Positions 63,860 through 64,000 of a stretch of DNA of 64,000 nt are shown one piece after another. Source of the DNA: Pseudomonadota bacterium (lineage in GTDB: Bacteria > Pseudomonadota > Gammaproteobacteria > Burkholderiales > Methylophilaceae). Position 1 is the stretch's first letter. Each line of letters opens with the position of its first letter. The stretch lies in contig JAKQTN010000067.1 in assembly GCA_029563075.1 (NCBI GenBank), positions 55,775 to 119,774 of the forward strand. Direction: 5' to 3'. The translations under genes were made by a program, and so were the position numbers. The notes under the pieces are model-generated. The model was not told where the DNA came from. It ran no database searches and saw only the letters and a list, made by a program, of their open reading frames with translations.

Positions 63860-64000
63860 ATGGCAAAAGGCAAATTCGAACGTACCAAGCCGCACGTGAA
63901 CGTGGGCACGATTGGGCACGTGGATCATGGCAAGACAACACTAACGGCAGCGATCACCACCATTCTGTCAAAGAAATACGGTGGCGAAGCCAAGGCGTAT
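63860..64000 (+). CDS. tuf: Elongation factor Tu, 3' truncated by window end
   Basis: [34 protein letters not shown]. Confidence 0.97.
   Translation, partial: MAKGKFERTKPHVNVGTIGHVDHGKTTLTAAITTILSKKYGGEAKAY

Overview
The window looks like a chromosomal segment from a beta-proteobacterial methylotroph, probably Methylophilaceae (Methylotenera/Methylophilus-like); this is inferred from gene content and synteny, with no search run. It is gene-dense and mostly housekeeping: bepA-like protease, soxYZ, hda, purM, an RND efflux pair, ampD, pilSR, an ECF sigma cluster, lptFG, pepA-holC, topA, ttcA, trmB, engB, cytochrome c4, mla genes, ibaG-grxD-murA-his operon, tatABC, a DegS-like protease, petABC, sspAB, and a tRNA(Thr-Tyr-Gly-Thr)-tuf cluster. 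No CRISPR array, prophage or transposase was seen. Four observations stand out. (1) A hexulose-6-phosphate synthase gene interrupts the his operon and carries a C-terminal transmembrane helix plus an Ala/Pro/Glu-rich tail. (2) Two copies of a ~123-bp intergenic palindromic element have co-varying 15-bp terminal arms. (3) A consensus-spaced sigma-54 promoter with paired TGTC boxes lies upstream of a solitary prepilin gene, and pilSR are in the same window. (4) A perfect FNR/Anr box sits near -61 of the predicted petABC (bc1) promoter. A recent in-frame 252-bp tandem duplication in a coiled-coil gene is also notable.
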